Assembly (NCBI GenBank): GCA_900546325.1
Contig: URCR01000019.1
Location: 1-51,666 of the forward strand
Source of the DNA: an uncultured Lachnospiraceae bacterium
GTDB lineage: Bacteria; Bacillota; Clostridia; Lachnospirales; Lachnospiraceae
Reading direction: 5' to 3'
DNA length: 51,666 bases
Shown here one piece after another: positions 26,034 to 34,273 of the stretch (positions are counted from its first letter, which is position 1; each line of letters begins with the position of its first letter). A model generated the notes under the pieces. That model saw only the letters and a list, made by a program, of their open reading frames with translations. It was not told where the DNA came from and did no database searches. A program made the position numbers and the translations under genes.

Positions 26034-26759
26034 CTATTCGTTTTCTATCTTGTTTCTTTCTTCTGCTTCTCTCTGCACTCCGGCATTGCAACTGTTTCCC
26101 TGCTCTTTTAATAGCTCCAGAACATCCAGAAGTGTGTCATACTTTTTCCAGACATATTTCATCGTCTCCTCATCCGGCTGTACAAGATCCGGGATCATGA
26201 TCGCCCGCATTCCGGCGCCGGATGCAGATCTCACTCCCGCCGGAGCGTCCTCCAGCGCCACTGCCCTCTTTGGCTCTGCCCCGATCACTTCGCAGGCCGT
26301 CCGGTAGATTTCCGGATCCGGCTTTGCATTTTTTACCATATCTCCGAATACACTTCCATCAAAATAAGGATACACGCCCGCCCTTGTCAGCAGATCCACC
26401 GCATGTTCTCTTCTTGAGGATGAGGCAACTGCAAGCTTATATCCATTCTTCTTTGCATAGGCAAGCAGTTCTTTGACTCCCGGCTTCATAGCAAGTCCTT
26501 CCGCCGCCACGATCTCTTTAAAAAATGCTCTCGTCAACGTATTGAACCGCTCCATCGGAAAATCCTCCCGGATTGCTGTGCGAAAATAGGTTTCTCGCCT
26601 TACCACATTAAATCCAATCGTATGATAAATGTGTTCTCCCATCTTTGGAATTCCAAGCACCTCGCCTGCACGGTTCCAGGAGCGCTGTACTACTCGCTCT
26701 GAGTCAAAGATCAATCCGTCCATATCAAAAATCAATGCTGTTATGTTCTTCTCTGTCAT
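26034..26759 (-). CDS. HAD-family phosphatase, beta-phosphoglucomutase-like
   Basis: This is a 241-residue HAD superfamily enzyme. Motif I is FDMDG with nucleophile D12 and D14, motif II is ASSS, motif III Lys is in NAKPDPEIY, and motif IV is LEDAPAG. A helical cap domain lies between motifs I and II, as in beta-phosphoglucomutase and sugar-phosphate phosphatases. The C-terminal 25 residues are charged and extra. It is the first gene of the operon with MATE 1 and glycerate kinase; AAGGGGAG precedes the ATG. Confidence 0.92.
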   Translation of the reverse strand: MTEKNITALIFDMDGLIFDSERVVQRSWNRAGEVLGIPKMGEHIYHTIGFNVVRRETYFRTAIREDFPMERFNTLTRAFFKEIVAAEGLAMKPGVKELLAYAKKNGYKLAVASSSRREHAVDLLTRAGVYPYFDGSVFGDMVKNAKPDPEIYRTACEVIGAEPKRAVALEDAPAGVRSASGAGMRAIMIPDLVQPDEETMKYVWKKYDTLLDVLELLKEQGNSCNAGVQREAEERNKIENE

Positions 26760-26825
26760 GTATCTCTCCCCTTATCTTCTGTTTTGCCCTTCGACAAACT
26801 GTCAGTACATTTTCTTTCCACAACA

Positions 26826-26855
26826 ACTATATCATACTCAGAAAGCGAATCGCAA
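26826..26855 (-). promoter_or_regulatory. Promoter of the HAD-MATE-glycerate kinase operon
   Basis: On the minus strand TTGCGA (26850-26855) and TATAGT (26826-26831) are 18 bp apart, and the -10 is extended (TGATATAGT). It lies about 65 nt before the first ATG. Confidence 0.7.
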
Positions 26856-26916
26856 CCTCTCCACAGCCGGTTTCCACGAATCTCTCCCCATAAACTGAAA
26901 AGCTGTCTTATTAAAG

Positions 26917-26958
26917 AAAAAAATGTCCCACCGGGTTTCTCCGGCAAGACATTTTTTA
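26917..26958 (-). terminator. Terminator of the MarR-MATE unit
   Basis: AAAAAATGTC (26918-26927) pairs with GACATTTTTT (26948-26957), with a CCGG-containing inner stem. On the minus strand the hairpin ends in a T-run, 35 nt after the MATE 2 stop. Confidence 0.88.
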
Positions 26959-26991
26959 TGAACCAAACTTGATTTTTTCCTTTCTCATCTT

Positions 26992-28338
26992 CTAGACAGG
27001 TAATGACTTCTTCATTGTGCGGTACAGAAGGATTGATGCCGCAACCGCCGCAACTGCCTCTGACACAGGAAATGTCAGCCACACTCCTGTTACCCCCATC
27101 GCCTTGATCAATACAAGAGAAAATGGAACAATGATAACCAGCTGGCGCAAAAGTGACACGATCAACGATTCGATTCCTTTTCCCATCGATTCAAATACAC
27201 CTGCAAACACCGTTCCGAGCGTGGATACGATAAATCCTGCTCCGATGATCCGAAGTGCCTGTGCTCCCATCTTCTGCATCTCTTCTGTTGCACTGAACAG
27301 CGAAAGAACCGGTTCCGGGAATCCCATAAACAATACCGTCCCTGCTGCCATGATCACTGCCGTTACCGCAGCACTGACCTTGATCGTTCCATAAAGTCTC
27401 TTTTTATCTCCGGCTCCATAGTTGTAACTGATGATCGGACGCATTCCCTGAATGATCCCGTTTGCCGGCATGTAGACAAACATCTGAAGTTTGAAGTACA
27501 CTCCAAGCACCGCAACCGCCGTCTGGGATACCGCCCCGAGGATTCCATTTAGTACTCCGATCAAAATGGACGGAAGCGACATCATCACGGTGGATGGAAC
27601 TGCCACAAGGTAAAGCTGTCTGACGACATTTCCTTTCATCCGGAATCCTTTCATATGGATATGGATCCCTCCGCTGTGTTTGCAGAATAAAATGATCGAC
27701 AGAATGCATGCAGAAAACTGCCCGATGATCGTCGCGATCGCTGCACCGCGCACTCCCATTGCAGGGAAGCCAAACAATCCAAAGATCATGATCGGATCCA
27801 GGATAATATTGACGATCGCCCCCACTCCCTGCATGATCATCGGCAGAAACATATTTCCGGTTGCCTGAAACATTTTTTCAATCTCAATATGAAAAAGAGA
27901 TCCAAAGGAAAGGCAGATGACAATATACGAATACTGGCAGGACCATTCCAGTACCGTCTGGTTATCCGTAAACATCTGCAAAAACGGCTTTGTGAAAAAA
28001 ATTCCAAGCAAAATGAAAAACACGGAGTGAACTCCTGTCAGCACAAGACCGTGTGCTGCCGCGTCATTTGCCTCCTCACTCCTTTTTGCCCCAAGGTTCC
28101 TTGCGATCGCTGCATTGGTCGCCACGCCGAGCCCTACGGCAACAGCAAGCACCAGGTTCTGGAGCGGATATGCCAGAGAGACCGCCGTGAGCGCCTCCTC
28201 CCCAAGCTTTGCCACGAAAATACTGTCTACAACATTGTATAACGACTGAATCAACATCGAAATCATCGGTGGAACAGACATCCCCATCAAGAGAGGAAAA
28301 ATTGCTTTTGTTCCCATTTGGTTTTCTGATTGTTTCAT
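26992..28338 (-). CDS. MATE family efflux transporter 2, MepA-like
   Basis: This is a 448-residue MATE exporter with 12 predicted spans (FPLLMGMSVPPMISMLIQSL at the N-terminus and VRGAAIATIIGQFSACILSI mid-protein). Length and context resemble staphylococcal MepA, which is also paired with a MarR repressor. AAAGGAGGAG supports the start. It has its own promoter between the MarR stop and a leader that holds a short reading frame and a terminator hairpin, suggesting induction by attenuation. Cargo unknown; cationic drugs are typical. Confidence 0.93.
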   Translation of the reverse strand: MKQSENQMGTKAIFPLLMGMSVPPMISMLIQSLYNVVDSIFVAKLGEEALTAVSLAYPLQNLVLAVAVGLGVATNAAIARNLGAKRSEEANDAAAHGLVLTGVHSVFFILLGIFFTKPFLQMFTDNQTVLEWSCQYSYIVICLSFGSLFHIEIEKMFQATGNMFLPMIMQGVGAIVNIILDPIMIFGLFGFPAMGVRGAAIATIIGQFSACILSIILFCKHSGGIHIHMKGFRMKGNVVRQLYLVAVPSTVMMSLPSILIGVLNGILGAVSQTAVAVLGVYFKLQMFVYMPANGIIQGMRPIISYNYGAGDKKRLYGTIKVSAAVTAVIMAAGTVLFMGFPEPVLSLFSATEEMQKMGAQALRIIGAGFIVSTLGTVFAGVFESMGKGIESLIVSLLRQLVIIVPFSLVLIKAMGVTGVWLTFPVSEAVAAVAASILLYRTMKKSLPV

Positions 28339-28382
28339 TTTAACAACTCCTCCTTTATCTTTTTCTTTCTTTTTTTGCGCAC

Positions 28383-28436
28383 AAAAAAGCTATAAACCTT
28401 TTCTGTTTAAATCAGAAACAGAAAAAATTTATAGCC
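28383..28436 (-). terminator. Leader terminator/attenuator before MATE 2
   Basis: On the minus strand GCTATAAA (28428-28435) pairs with TTTATAGC (28389-28396), an inner CTGTTT/AAACAG stem stacks within, and six T residues follow. It lies in the MATE 2 leader about 45 nt before the ATG, so most transcripts should stop here unless the hairpin is prevented. Confidence 0.85.
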
Positions 28437-28439
28437 CAT
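28407..28439 (-). CDS. Short leader reading frame (10 codons)
   Basis: ATG to TAA encodes MGYKFFLFLI. Codons 2-4 are the 5' arm of the terminator hairpin, so a ribosome here would block the hairpin. This arrangement is known from ribosome-controlled attenuators of antibiotic-resistance genes. No strong ribosome site precedes the ATG (GTGCCGG only), so translation is uncertain. Confidence 0.4.
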   Translation of the reverse strand: MGYKFFLFLI

Positions 28440-28464
28440 CCGGCACTTTTTTAAATTCCGTAAC

Positions 28465-28493
28465 AGAATAACACGGTTACTTCTTCTTGTCAA
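28465..28493 (-). promoter_or_regulatory. MATE 2 promoter with overlapping inverted repeat
   Basis: On the minus strand TTGACA (28488-28493) and TATTCT (28465-28470) are separated by 17 bp. GTAAC and GTTAC form an inverted repeat across the -10 (28460-28480), a possible MarR operator. It lies within 75 bp downstream of the marR stop codon. Confidence 0.8.
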
Positions 28494-28543
28494 TTCTATT
28501 TTGCTCTTACAGCCAAAATTCCCTTTTCCTTCGAAAGCCGAAA

Positions 28544-28999
28544 TTAGCCCCTTTCTTCCTCCTCTGCCGACTGCTGAAGATTTCTCAGCATCTTCTCCGC
28601 CGCCCTTTGGAAAATCTCCAGTTCTTCCTCTGTCAGTCCACCCTGAAGCTTTGATTCCACATATCTGATATCTTCATCGACCGCCTCGCTCGCCTCCAGC
28701 CCTTTCGGAAGCACAGTGATCTTTTTCAGTCTTGCATCATATTCAACCGGAGTGCGTTCGATATACCCATTCTTTTCCATGAGCTGCAAAATCCCTGTCG
28801 CCGAAGAGCGTCTCAGGTTGAATTCCTCCTCCAGATCTTTCTGAAAAACATCCCTCTTCTCCTGCTGTGCCAGAAGGTAATGCAGGACTCGTCCCTGTAC
28901 CCCGGTCACACCTGTCTTCGCAGCAGAACTGTCGAATTGTCTCTTAATCTGATTTGACAAAATGCCGATCATTCTGCCAATCGTATTGTCCCGTTCCAT
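28544..28999 (-). CDS. MarR-family transcriptional regulator
   Basis: This is a 151-residue winged-helix regulator. The DNA-binding part includes QKDLEEEFNLRRSSATGILQLMEKNGYIER, followed by the wing (DARLKKITVLPKG), with dimerisation helices at both ends. ATG at 28999 is preferred over the one 12 nt upstream because the latter overlaps the GGAGG site. It probably represses itself through the palindrome in its promoter, and the adjacent MATE exporter. Confidence 0.93.
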   Translation of the reverse strand: MERDNTIGRMIGILSNQIKRQFDSSAAKTGVTGVQGRVLHYLLAQQEKRDVFQKDLEEEFNLRRSSATGILQLMEKNGYIERTPVEYDARLKKITVLPKGLEASEAVDEDIRYVESKLQGGLTEEELEIFQRAAEKMLRNLQQSAEEEERG

Positions 29000-29032
29000 A
29001 TCATCCTCCATTTGTTAGTCCCCTAATTATTA

Positions 29033-29061
29033 ATTATAAATTGACATCCCCGGAATGTCAA
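29033..29061 (-). promoter_or_regulatory. marR promoter with TTGACAT palindrome
   Basis: On the minus strand TTGACA (29056-29061) and TATAAT (29033-29038) are separated by 17 bp, a perfect consensus. The -35 is one arm of TTGACAT-7-ATGTCAA (29041-29061), so a dimeric repressor bound there would cover the -35. Autoregulation by MarR is the simplest reading. Confidence 0.88.
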
Positions 29062-29111
29062 TATACGGCGGCCGGTGTTTCCCGAAAAAGCCGAAATCTT
29101 CCAAAGATGAA

Positions 29112-29140
29112 TTGTAAAAATCAGTAAAATCTGTTATAAT
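29112..29140 (+). promoter_or_regulatory. Promoter of the AraC gene
   Basis: TTGTAA (29112-29117) and TATAAT (29135-29140) are separated by 17 bp, 27 nt before the ATG. Confidence 0.82.
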
Positions 29141-29167
29141 TTTATCAAACTTTGAGGAGGTCTGTTT

Positions 29168-30031
29168 ATGGAATTACAGCGTTCATGTAAAGAAGCTATC
29201 GCTTCTTGCTTAAATCAGAAAACGTTTGCCGTTGCACACTTATATAACGATGAAAAGACCATGGATGTACATATTCACGAAAGCTACGAAATTTATTTTT
29301 CGATTTCCGGCGGCAAACAGTTTCTCATTGACAACCGTTTTTACAGCATCGAACCGGGAGATATCTTCTTCATCAACCAGTATGAAAGCCACCATTTAAC
29401 TTATATTGATGAGAAAGTCCATGAGCGGATTGTTTTATCCATCTTTCCTGATTTCTTAAAACAAATTTCTTCCGCACAGACGAATCTGGACAACTGCTTT
29501 TCTTCCCGTGATGCCTCCAATCCAAACCTGCACAAGCGCTCTCTGAATGCGGAAGAGCAGAAGCTTTTTCACTATTTTATACACAAGCTGGTGAGCACGC
29601 ACGGATTTGGGGCTGATCTCGTGGAAAAAGCCACATTCACTGAACTGATGGTATTGTTGAATAAAATTTTCTCTGACAATAACCTGCCGGTCACACCTTC
29701 GGTGCGTTCTACCCAGCACCAGCAGGTCGACCGGATTCTGACCTACATCAACCAGCACATTCAGAATCCGCTGACGATTGATGAGCTCTCAGAGAACTTC
29801 TATCTGAGTCCTTCCTATCTGTGCCGCATTTTCAAATCTGCGACCGGAACGACGATCAACAAATACATCACTGCCAAGCGGATCACTATCGCAAAATCAC
29901 TGCTCGCCGAGGGTAAATCCGTCAATGAGGCATGTGAGGAATGTGGATTTAATGATTACAGCAATTTCTTGAAGACATTTACAAAGGCTGTGGGCATCTC
30001 ACCGAAGAAATATTCTCAGTTTTCTTCTTAA
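29168..30031 (+). CDS. AraC-family regulator, likely of the uronate locus
   Basis: This is a 287-residue regulator with an N-terminal cupin sensor (HIHESYEIYFSISGGKQFLI, then PGDIFFINQYESHHLT) and a C-terminal AraC domain with two helix-turn-helix motifs (LTIDELSENFYLSPSYLCRIFK and VNEACEECGFNDYSNFLKTF). Such proteins usually bind a sugar and activate catabolic genes through direct repeats. It lies convergent to the uronate operon, so control of that operon is inferred from position only. GAGGAGG supports the start. Confidence 0.92.
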   Translation: MELQRSCKEAIASCLNQKTFAVAHLYNDEKTMDVHIHESYEIYFSISGGKQFLIDNRFYSIEPGDIFFINQYESHHLTYIDEKVHERIVLSIFPDFLKQISSAQTNLDNCFSSRDASNPNLHKRSLNAEEQKLFHYFIHKLVSTHGFGADLVEKATFTELMVLLNKIFSDNNLPVTPSVRSTQHQQVDRILTYINQHIQNPLTIDELSENFYLSPSYLCRIFKSATGTTINKYITAKRITIAKSLLAEGKSVNEACEECGFNDYSNFLKTFTKAVGISPKKYSQFSS

Positions 30032-30087
30032 TTTCCCAAACGTCTTCGTACTCATAGCGGCATGCAAGATTAGACAAAACAGCACCA

Positions 30088-30128
30088 TATGAAAGAAGTT
30101 ACCGCCAATTGGGGTAACTTCTTTCATA
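30088..30128. terminator. 16-bp hairpin between convergent genes
   Basis: TATGAAAGAAGTTACC (30088-30103) and its exact complement (30113-30128) enclose a 9-nt loop. A T-rich stretch follows on the plus strand, so it mainly ends the AraC transcript and perhaps also the uronate operon that stops at 30140. Confidence 0.85.
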
Positions 30129-30139
30129 ATTTTCTTCAC

Positions 30140-30922
30140 TTATAAATCGTTTCCGTACACCTCAATCTGTGTCAGCGCCGGAAACGGTGATGGGTCGTCT
30201 GCTTTGATCAGATCGCGCAGTTCTATCCAAGTCACTTTCTTTTTTTCTATCATAAATTCATGTGGGAGTGTACTCTTCTGCATCGAAATTTTCTCTCTGC
30301 TTCCATCGGAATAGCAGATAGTCGCCTGCTCCCACCAGTTGTCATGCGGAAAATCAGCCCTTGTATAGAGGATGATCCGATCAATCTCTACCTCTCTTCC
30401 AAAGTCGACCCGGATCAGGGCATCATCACGGCAGTTGATCCCCCAGGACTCAAACGGCCACATTCCATGGCTCTCATTTGCAGTCACACCGTCAATCGCA
30501 TTGACTGCAGCAAATACAGATTCCCCTCTTGTCTCCACATTTGCAGACGCATGTGGATAACAGGTCGTGATTCCTGCCTGGTCATTGACATTGAACGCCA
30601 GATTCCTATAAGCTTTTATCTCAAACTCTTTGGCCCGCTTTACCCAGATCAGATGTTTGTCCCCACAGAACGCCTTCGGTGATTTATTGATCCGCTTCTC
30701 GCCAAATGGAATGACATATTCCATTGTGTCTTTCAAATAAATCAGGGAACGCCCCAGTGCATCGTCGATCTGAAGCCAAAGAAAACAATCCTTCTCGCTG
30801 CTCTCAAGCAAAATGCGGTCACCTTCCTCATAAGTTCTCCGGCAGAAGAGCGAGAGTTCCTGCTCCCCCTCTCTGCTTACAATTTCCTGCCCTTTGGCAT
30901 CTTTTACCGTCAGTCTCAGCAT
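30140..30922 (-). CDS. Discoidin-like carbohydrate-binding protein
   Basis: This is a 260-residue soluble protein without signal peptide. The C-terminal part (about 108-258) looks like an F5/8-type C (discoidin, galactose-binding) fold, with NAIDGVTANESHGMWPFESW, DDALIRVDFGREVEIDRIIL and NWWEQATICYSDGS. The N-terminal 100 residues are a separate beta-rich region of unknown type. It is the last gene of the uronate operon, starting 1 nt after the isomerase stop. A cytoplasmic carbohydrate-binding protein is unexpected; an enzymatic or accessory role is possible. Confidence 0.7.
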   Translation of the reverse strand: MLRLTVKDAKGQEIVSREGEQELSLFCRRTYEEGDRILLESSEKDCFLWLQIDDALGRSLIYLKDTMEYVIPFGEKRINKSPKAFCGDKHLIWVKRAKEFEIKAYRNLAFNVNDQAGITTCYPHASANVETRGESVFAAVNAIDGVTANESHGMWPFESWGINCRDDALIRVDFGREVEIDRIILYTRADFPHDNWWEQATICYSDGSREKISMQKSTLPHEFMIEKKKVTWIELRDLIKADDPSPFPALTQIEVYGNDL

Positions 30923-30923
30923 C

Positions 30924-31568
30924 TTAGTCTTCTTTCAGAAGTTCTCTTACGCATTCTGCCAGCTTCTCGCATTTGCAGTTTGTAAAGAACAGCTCTTCAA
31001 ACCTTTCTCCTTGCAGCGCACCTTTTACGAGGTCACGATCAAGTGTTTTTAAAATTGTTGTAAGATCCTTGTACGTCACTTTCTTCACTTCATCCAGAAT
31101 CTTCTTATTTCTCTGCTCCGGCACCGCGCGCTCTCTTGGATAGCCCTGTCCGCTTTCCTCGGCAAATAATTTCTCAAAAATATATTCTAGGTTCAACTCT
31201 CCACCCCATCCGAATCCTTTTGCAAACGGAAGGGAGATTGCGTTTCCGTCATTGATCTGTGCAAATGTATAGGCATCCAGCGCATCTTCCACATGTCCGC
31301 AGATCACTCCCGGAAAAGAATTGCATGCAAGCATTGCTCCCTCTCCGGTTCCACATCCTGTGATCACATAGTCTGCTGCACCTGAATTTAATAAAACTGC
31401 CGCAAGAATTCCGACCTGCACATAAGTCAGCTGGCATTTATCATCCGCAGAATACATTCCATAATTATCTACGGAAAATCCTTTTTCTGATGCTACTTTT
31501 TCCAGTGCATGAAGAATCATCTCGTTCTTTGCCGCCTGGCTGTTTTCGTTAATCAATGCTATTCTCAT
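30924..31568 (-). CDS. dhuI: DhuI-like uronate isomerase (RpiB/LacAB family)
   Basis: This is a 214-residue isomerase of the RpiB/LacA/LacB family with GCGTGEGAML (71-80, Cys72) and NDGNAISLP, plus about 60 extra C-terminal residues. Streptococcal DhuI, of this family and size, converts 4-deoxy-5-keto-hexuronate to 3-deoxy-D-glycero-2,5-hexodiulosonate, the same step as KduI. Its place beside a DhuD-like dehydrogenase supports that role. AAAGGAGAC precedes the ATG. The operon also encodes KduI, so the two isomerases may be redundant or specific for different epimers. Confidence 0.82.
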   Translation of the reverse strand: MRIALINENSQAAKNEMILHALEKVASEKGFSVDNYGMYSADDKCQLTYVQVGILAAVLLNSGAADYVITGCGTGEGAMLACNSFPGVICGHVEDALDAYTFAQINDGNAISLPFAKGFGWGGELNLEYIFEKLFAEESGQGYPRERAVPEQRNKKILDEVKKVTYKDLTTILKTLDRDLVKGALQGERFEELFFTNCKCEKLAECVRELLKED

Positions 31569-31589
31569 GTTCTGTCTCCTTTTATTTCC

Positions 31590-32390
31590 TTATGGCTGTT
31601 TTCCGATGTAGGCCAGAATCCCCCCGTCCACATACAGAATATGACCGTTTACAAAATCAGATGCCTCTGATGCCAGAAAAACTGCCGGACCTGCAAGATC
31701 TTCCGGATTTCCCCACCTTGCTGCCGGAGTTTTGGAGATGATGAACTGGTCAAATGGATGTCTTGTTCCGTCCGACTGTACCTCCCGGAGCGGCGCTGTC
31801 TGCGGTGTTGCAATATATCCCGGTCCGATTCCGTTACACTGGATGTTGTACTCACCGTATTCCGAAGCAATGTTCTTTGTGAGCATCTTCAGCCCACCCT
31901 TTGCTGCTGCATAAGCAGATACCGTCTCCCTTCCAAGTTCGCTCATCATGGAACAGATGTTGATGATCTTCCCATGTCCCTTTTTGATCATAGAAGGAAT
32001 GACTGCCTTTGACACAATAAACGGTGCGTTTAAATCCACATCTACCACCTGACGGAACTCCTCCGCGGACATCTCACACATCGGAATCCTCTTGATGATT
32101 CCCGCATTATTTACAAGAATGTCAATCACTCCGACTTCCTTCTCAATCTTTGCAACCATGTCTGCTACCTGGGATTCATCTGTAACATCACAGACATATC
32201 CCTTCGCATCAATTCCTTTCTCCTCGTAAGCCTTTCTTCCTTTTTCTACCAGTTCTTCCCGGATGTCATTGAAGACGATCTTCGCCCCGGCTGCTGCGTA
32301 TGCAGAGGCAATCGCAAAACCGATCCCATAGGAAGCGCCTGTCACAAGAGCCACTTTTCCTTCCAGTGAAAATGACTGATTCCTTTCCAT
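31590..32390 (-). CDS. dhuD: DhuD/KduD-like short-chain dehydrogenase
   Basis: This is a 266-residue short-chain dehydrogenase with TGASYGIG (17-24), NNAG, the catalytic Ser in NICSMMSE and YxxxK in SAYAAAKGG. It most resembles 2-keto-3-deoxy-D-gluconate (or gluconate 5-) dehydrogenases, which reduce the diketo acid made by KduI or DhuI to 2-keto-3-deoxygluconate. AGGAGGAAG precedes the ATG. It is 21 nt before the DhuI-like gene. Confidence 0.88.
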   Translation of the reverse strand: MERNQSFSLEGKVALVTGASYGIGFAIASAYAAAGAKIVFNDIREELVEKGRKAYEEKGIDAKGYVCDVTDESQVADMVAKIEKEVGVIDILVNNAGIIKRIPMCEMSAEEFRQVVDVDLNAPFIVSKAVIPSMIKKGHGKIINICSMMSELGRETVSAYAAAKGGLKMLTKNIASEYGEYNIQCNGIGPGYIATPQTAPLREVQSDGTRHPFDQFIISKTPAARWGNPEDLAGPAVFLASEASDFVNGHILYVDGGILAYIGKQP

Positions 32391-32477
32391 TTTTCTTCCT
32401 CCTCATAGTTTATTTTAAAATCATCATTTTTCTTTTTTCATATGTCATACATTTTCTAATTTCATATATTTGCTTTT

Positions 32478-33308
32478 CTACTTGATCGCTGATCCTACGT
32501 CATTTGCCTTTACTTTCGCCTGTACGAAGATGTAAAGCAAAATGATCGGAATGACTGATGTCGCCAGCACAAGCATCAACGCACCGTGGTTGACCGGTTC
32601 CATTGATACCGTCGACATGTTTTTGATAACTAATGGAATCGTAAATTTCTTCGGATCTGACAGCATTACTAACGGGAATAAATAAGAATTCCAGCTTCCC
32701 ATGAAAATTAAAAGTGTATTTGTCACAATACTTGGTTTTAATACCGGGACTGCGACGCGCATGAAGATCTTAAATTCATTTGCACCGTCGATCCGCGCCG
32801 CCTCCATCAGTTCTGTCGGAAACTGCATCCAGTACTGACGCATGATAAATACGGATGTAGTCGCACATGCCGATGGCAGGATGATACCGATTCTTGTATT
32901 GGTCAGTCCTACTTTACTCATAATATAGAACAGTGGAATCAATGTCGTAAATCCCGGGATCATTCTGGAAATTACGATCAGAGTAAATACCAGTTTGTTT
33001 CCTCTGAACCTGTATTTTGCGAGTGCATATCCTGCCATTGTTGAACCTGCGACTGCAAGAGCGGTACTGATGATCGCAATGATGATGGAGTTTGCAAATG
33101 CCATCACATAGCTGAATTTTGTTGTAATGTACTGCCAGTTTTCTTCCAGATGGGTACCGATTGTAAAGTCAAGTCCTTTTCCGAGAATTGTCTGGTTATC
33201 CTGCGTAGAAGCAATGATCATATAAAGGTATGGTGTCAGGAAGATGATCAGACCTATGATCAGCACAGTGTACACAAGGATGTATGTCTTTCTTCTACTA
33301 TTACGCAT
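32478..33308 (-). CDS. ABC sugar importer permease, MalG type
   Basis: This is a 276-residue permease with six spans and the EAA loop EAARIDGANEFKIFMRVAVP that contacts the ATPase. It belongs to the carbohydrate uptake transporter 1 family. It overlaps the other permease gene by 8 bp. No ATPase is encoded in the operon, so a shared MsmK-like ATPase elsewhere must supply energy (inferred from family practice). The 87-nt gap after it is AT-rich and shows nothing. Confidence 0.93.
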   Translation of the reverse strand: MRNSRRKTYILVYTVLIIGLIIFLTPYLYMIIASTQDNQTILGKGLDFTIGTHLEENWQYITTKFSYVMAFANSIIIAIISTALAVAGSTMAGYALAKYRFRGNKLVFTLIVISRMIPGFTTLIPLFYIMSKVGLTNTRIGIILPSACATTSVFIMRQYWMQFPTELMEAARIDGANEFKIFMRVAVPVLKPSIVTNTLLIFMGSWNSYLFPLVMLSDPKKFTIPLVIKNMSTVSMEPVNHGALMLVLATSVIPIILLYIFVQAKVKANDVGSAIK

Positions 33309-34197
33309 CGTCTTCCCCTCCTACTTTAAACTGAATCGCAGATAAAACTGCCGCCACAAATACCATCGTCCACGCAATCGCCGACGCTTTTCCGAAGTTT
33401 ACCTGCTCAAAACTTGTCCGGTACAGGTTAACTCCAACTGTAATTGCAGAATTTTCCGGTCCGTTTGAACTTCCAAAGAAGATATTCGGAAGTTCAAATG
33501 TTCCGATTCCTGAAATAGTTGCCAGTACGACTGACATCATAATGATCGGTTTTAATTGCGGAATCGTGATGGAGAAGAATTGTCTGATTCTGGAAGCACC
33601 ATCAATCGCCGCACTTTCGTAAATATCATTTGGAATACTCTGAAGTCCTGCAAGGAACAGTACCGTATAATATCCTGCATTCATCCATACGACTGTGATT
33701 GTCATAGAAACCCGAATCCAGAACGGATCTGTCAGCCACGGGACGGAATTCATTCCAAGTTCCATCAACAGGTTGTTGAAAAGACCTGTCGGATTATAAA
33801 ATGTAAGAAAGACAGAAGCTACCGCTACCGTTGAAGTAACTGTCGGCAGATAATATGCTGTCTTAAAAAATCCTCTTCCATGTAAATGCGCGCTGTTTAA
33901 CAAGGATGCGAGCACAAGTGCCACAAGAATTGTCAGCGGAATGTTACACACCATAAAAATCAATACATTGGTGTAAGATTTAATGAACAGTGGATCTCTG
34001 AACGTATCTATGTAATTCTGCAATCCTACAAATTCCATCGTCCCTCCGATTCTCATAAAGCTGAAGGCAAATGAAACAATGACTGGTATTAAGACCAATA
34101 CAATGAACAATATCAAAAATGGAAATAAAAATCCGTAGGCAGCCGATATTTTTCTCTTTTTCCCTGTACGTTTTGCTGCGTTTTTCATCTTTGTCAT
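33301..34197 (-). CDS. ABC sugar importer permease, MalF type
   Basis: This is a 298-residue permease with six spans and the EAA loop ESAAIDGASRIRQFFSITIP. The frame reaches a TTG at 34206, but ATG at 34197 has the better spacing from AAGAGG. It follows the binding-protein gene across a strong hairpin and partners the MalG-type permease. Confidence 0.92.
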   Translation of the reverse strand: MTKMKNAAKRTGKKRKISAAYGFLFPFLILFIVLVLIPVIVSFAFSFMRIGGTMEFVGLQNYIDTFRDPLFIKSYTNVLIFMVCNIPLTILVALVLASLLNSAHLHGRGFFKTAYYLPTVTSTVAVASVFLTFYNPTGLFNNLLMELGMNSVPWLTDPFWIRVSMTITVVWMNAGYYTVLFLAGLQSIPNDIYESAAIDGASRIRQFFSITIPQLKPIIMMSVVLATISGIGTFELPNIFFGSSNGPENSAITVGVNLYRTSFEQVNFGKASAIAWTMVFVAAVLSAIQFKVGGEDDA

Positions 34198-34220
34198 AAT
34201 TGTCAAAACCTCTTATTGAT

Positions 34221-34257
34221 ACGGGTATGCCGCATTTTGTCTGCGCGGCATGCCCGT
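34221..34257. other. Intercistronic hairpin after the binding-protein gene
   Basis: ACGGGTATGCCGC (34221-34233) pairs with GCGGCATGCCCGT (34245-34257) over 13 bp with one G-U. There is no T-run, so transcription should pass. In sugar ABC operons such hairpins commonly protect the upstream binding-protein mRNA, giving it higher expression than the permeases. Confidence 0.75.
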
Positions 34258-34273
34258 CTTTGTTTGCTGCTTT

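Noticed and set aside
28383..28436. Known riboswitch in the MATE 2 leader
   Set aside because: The leader is short and shows no consensus of a riboswitch class I know; it was kept as a general attenuator.
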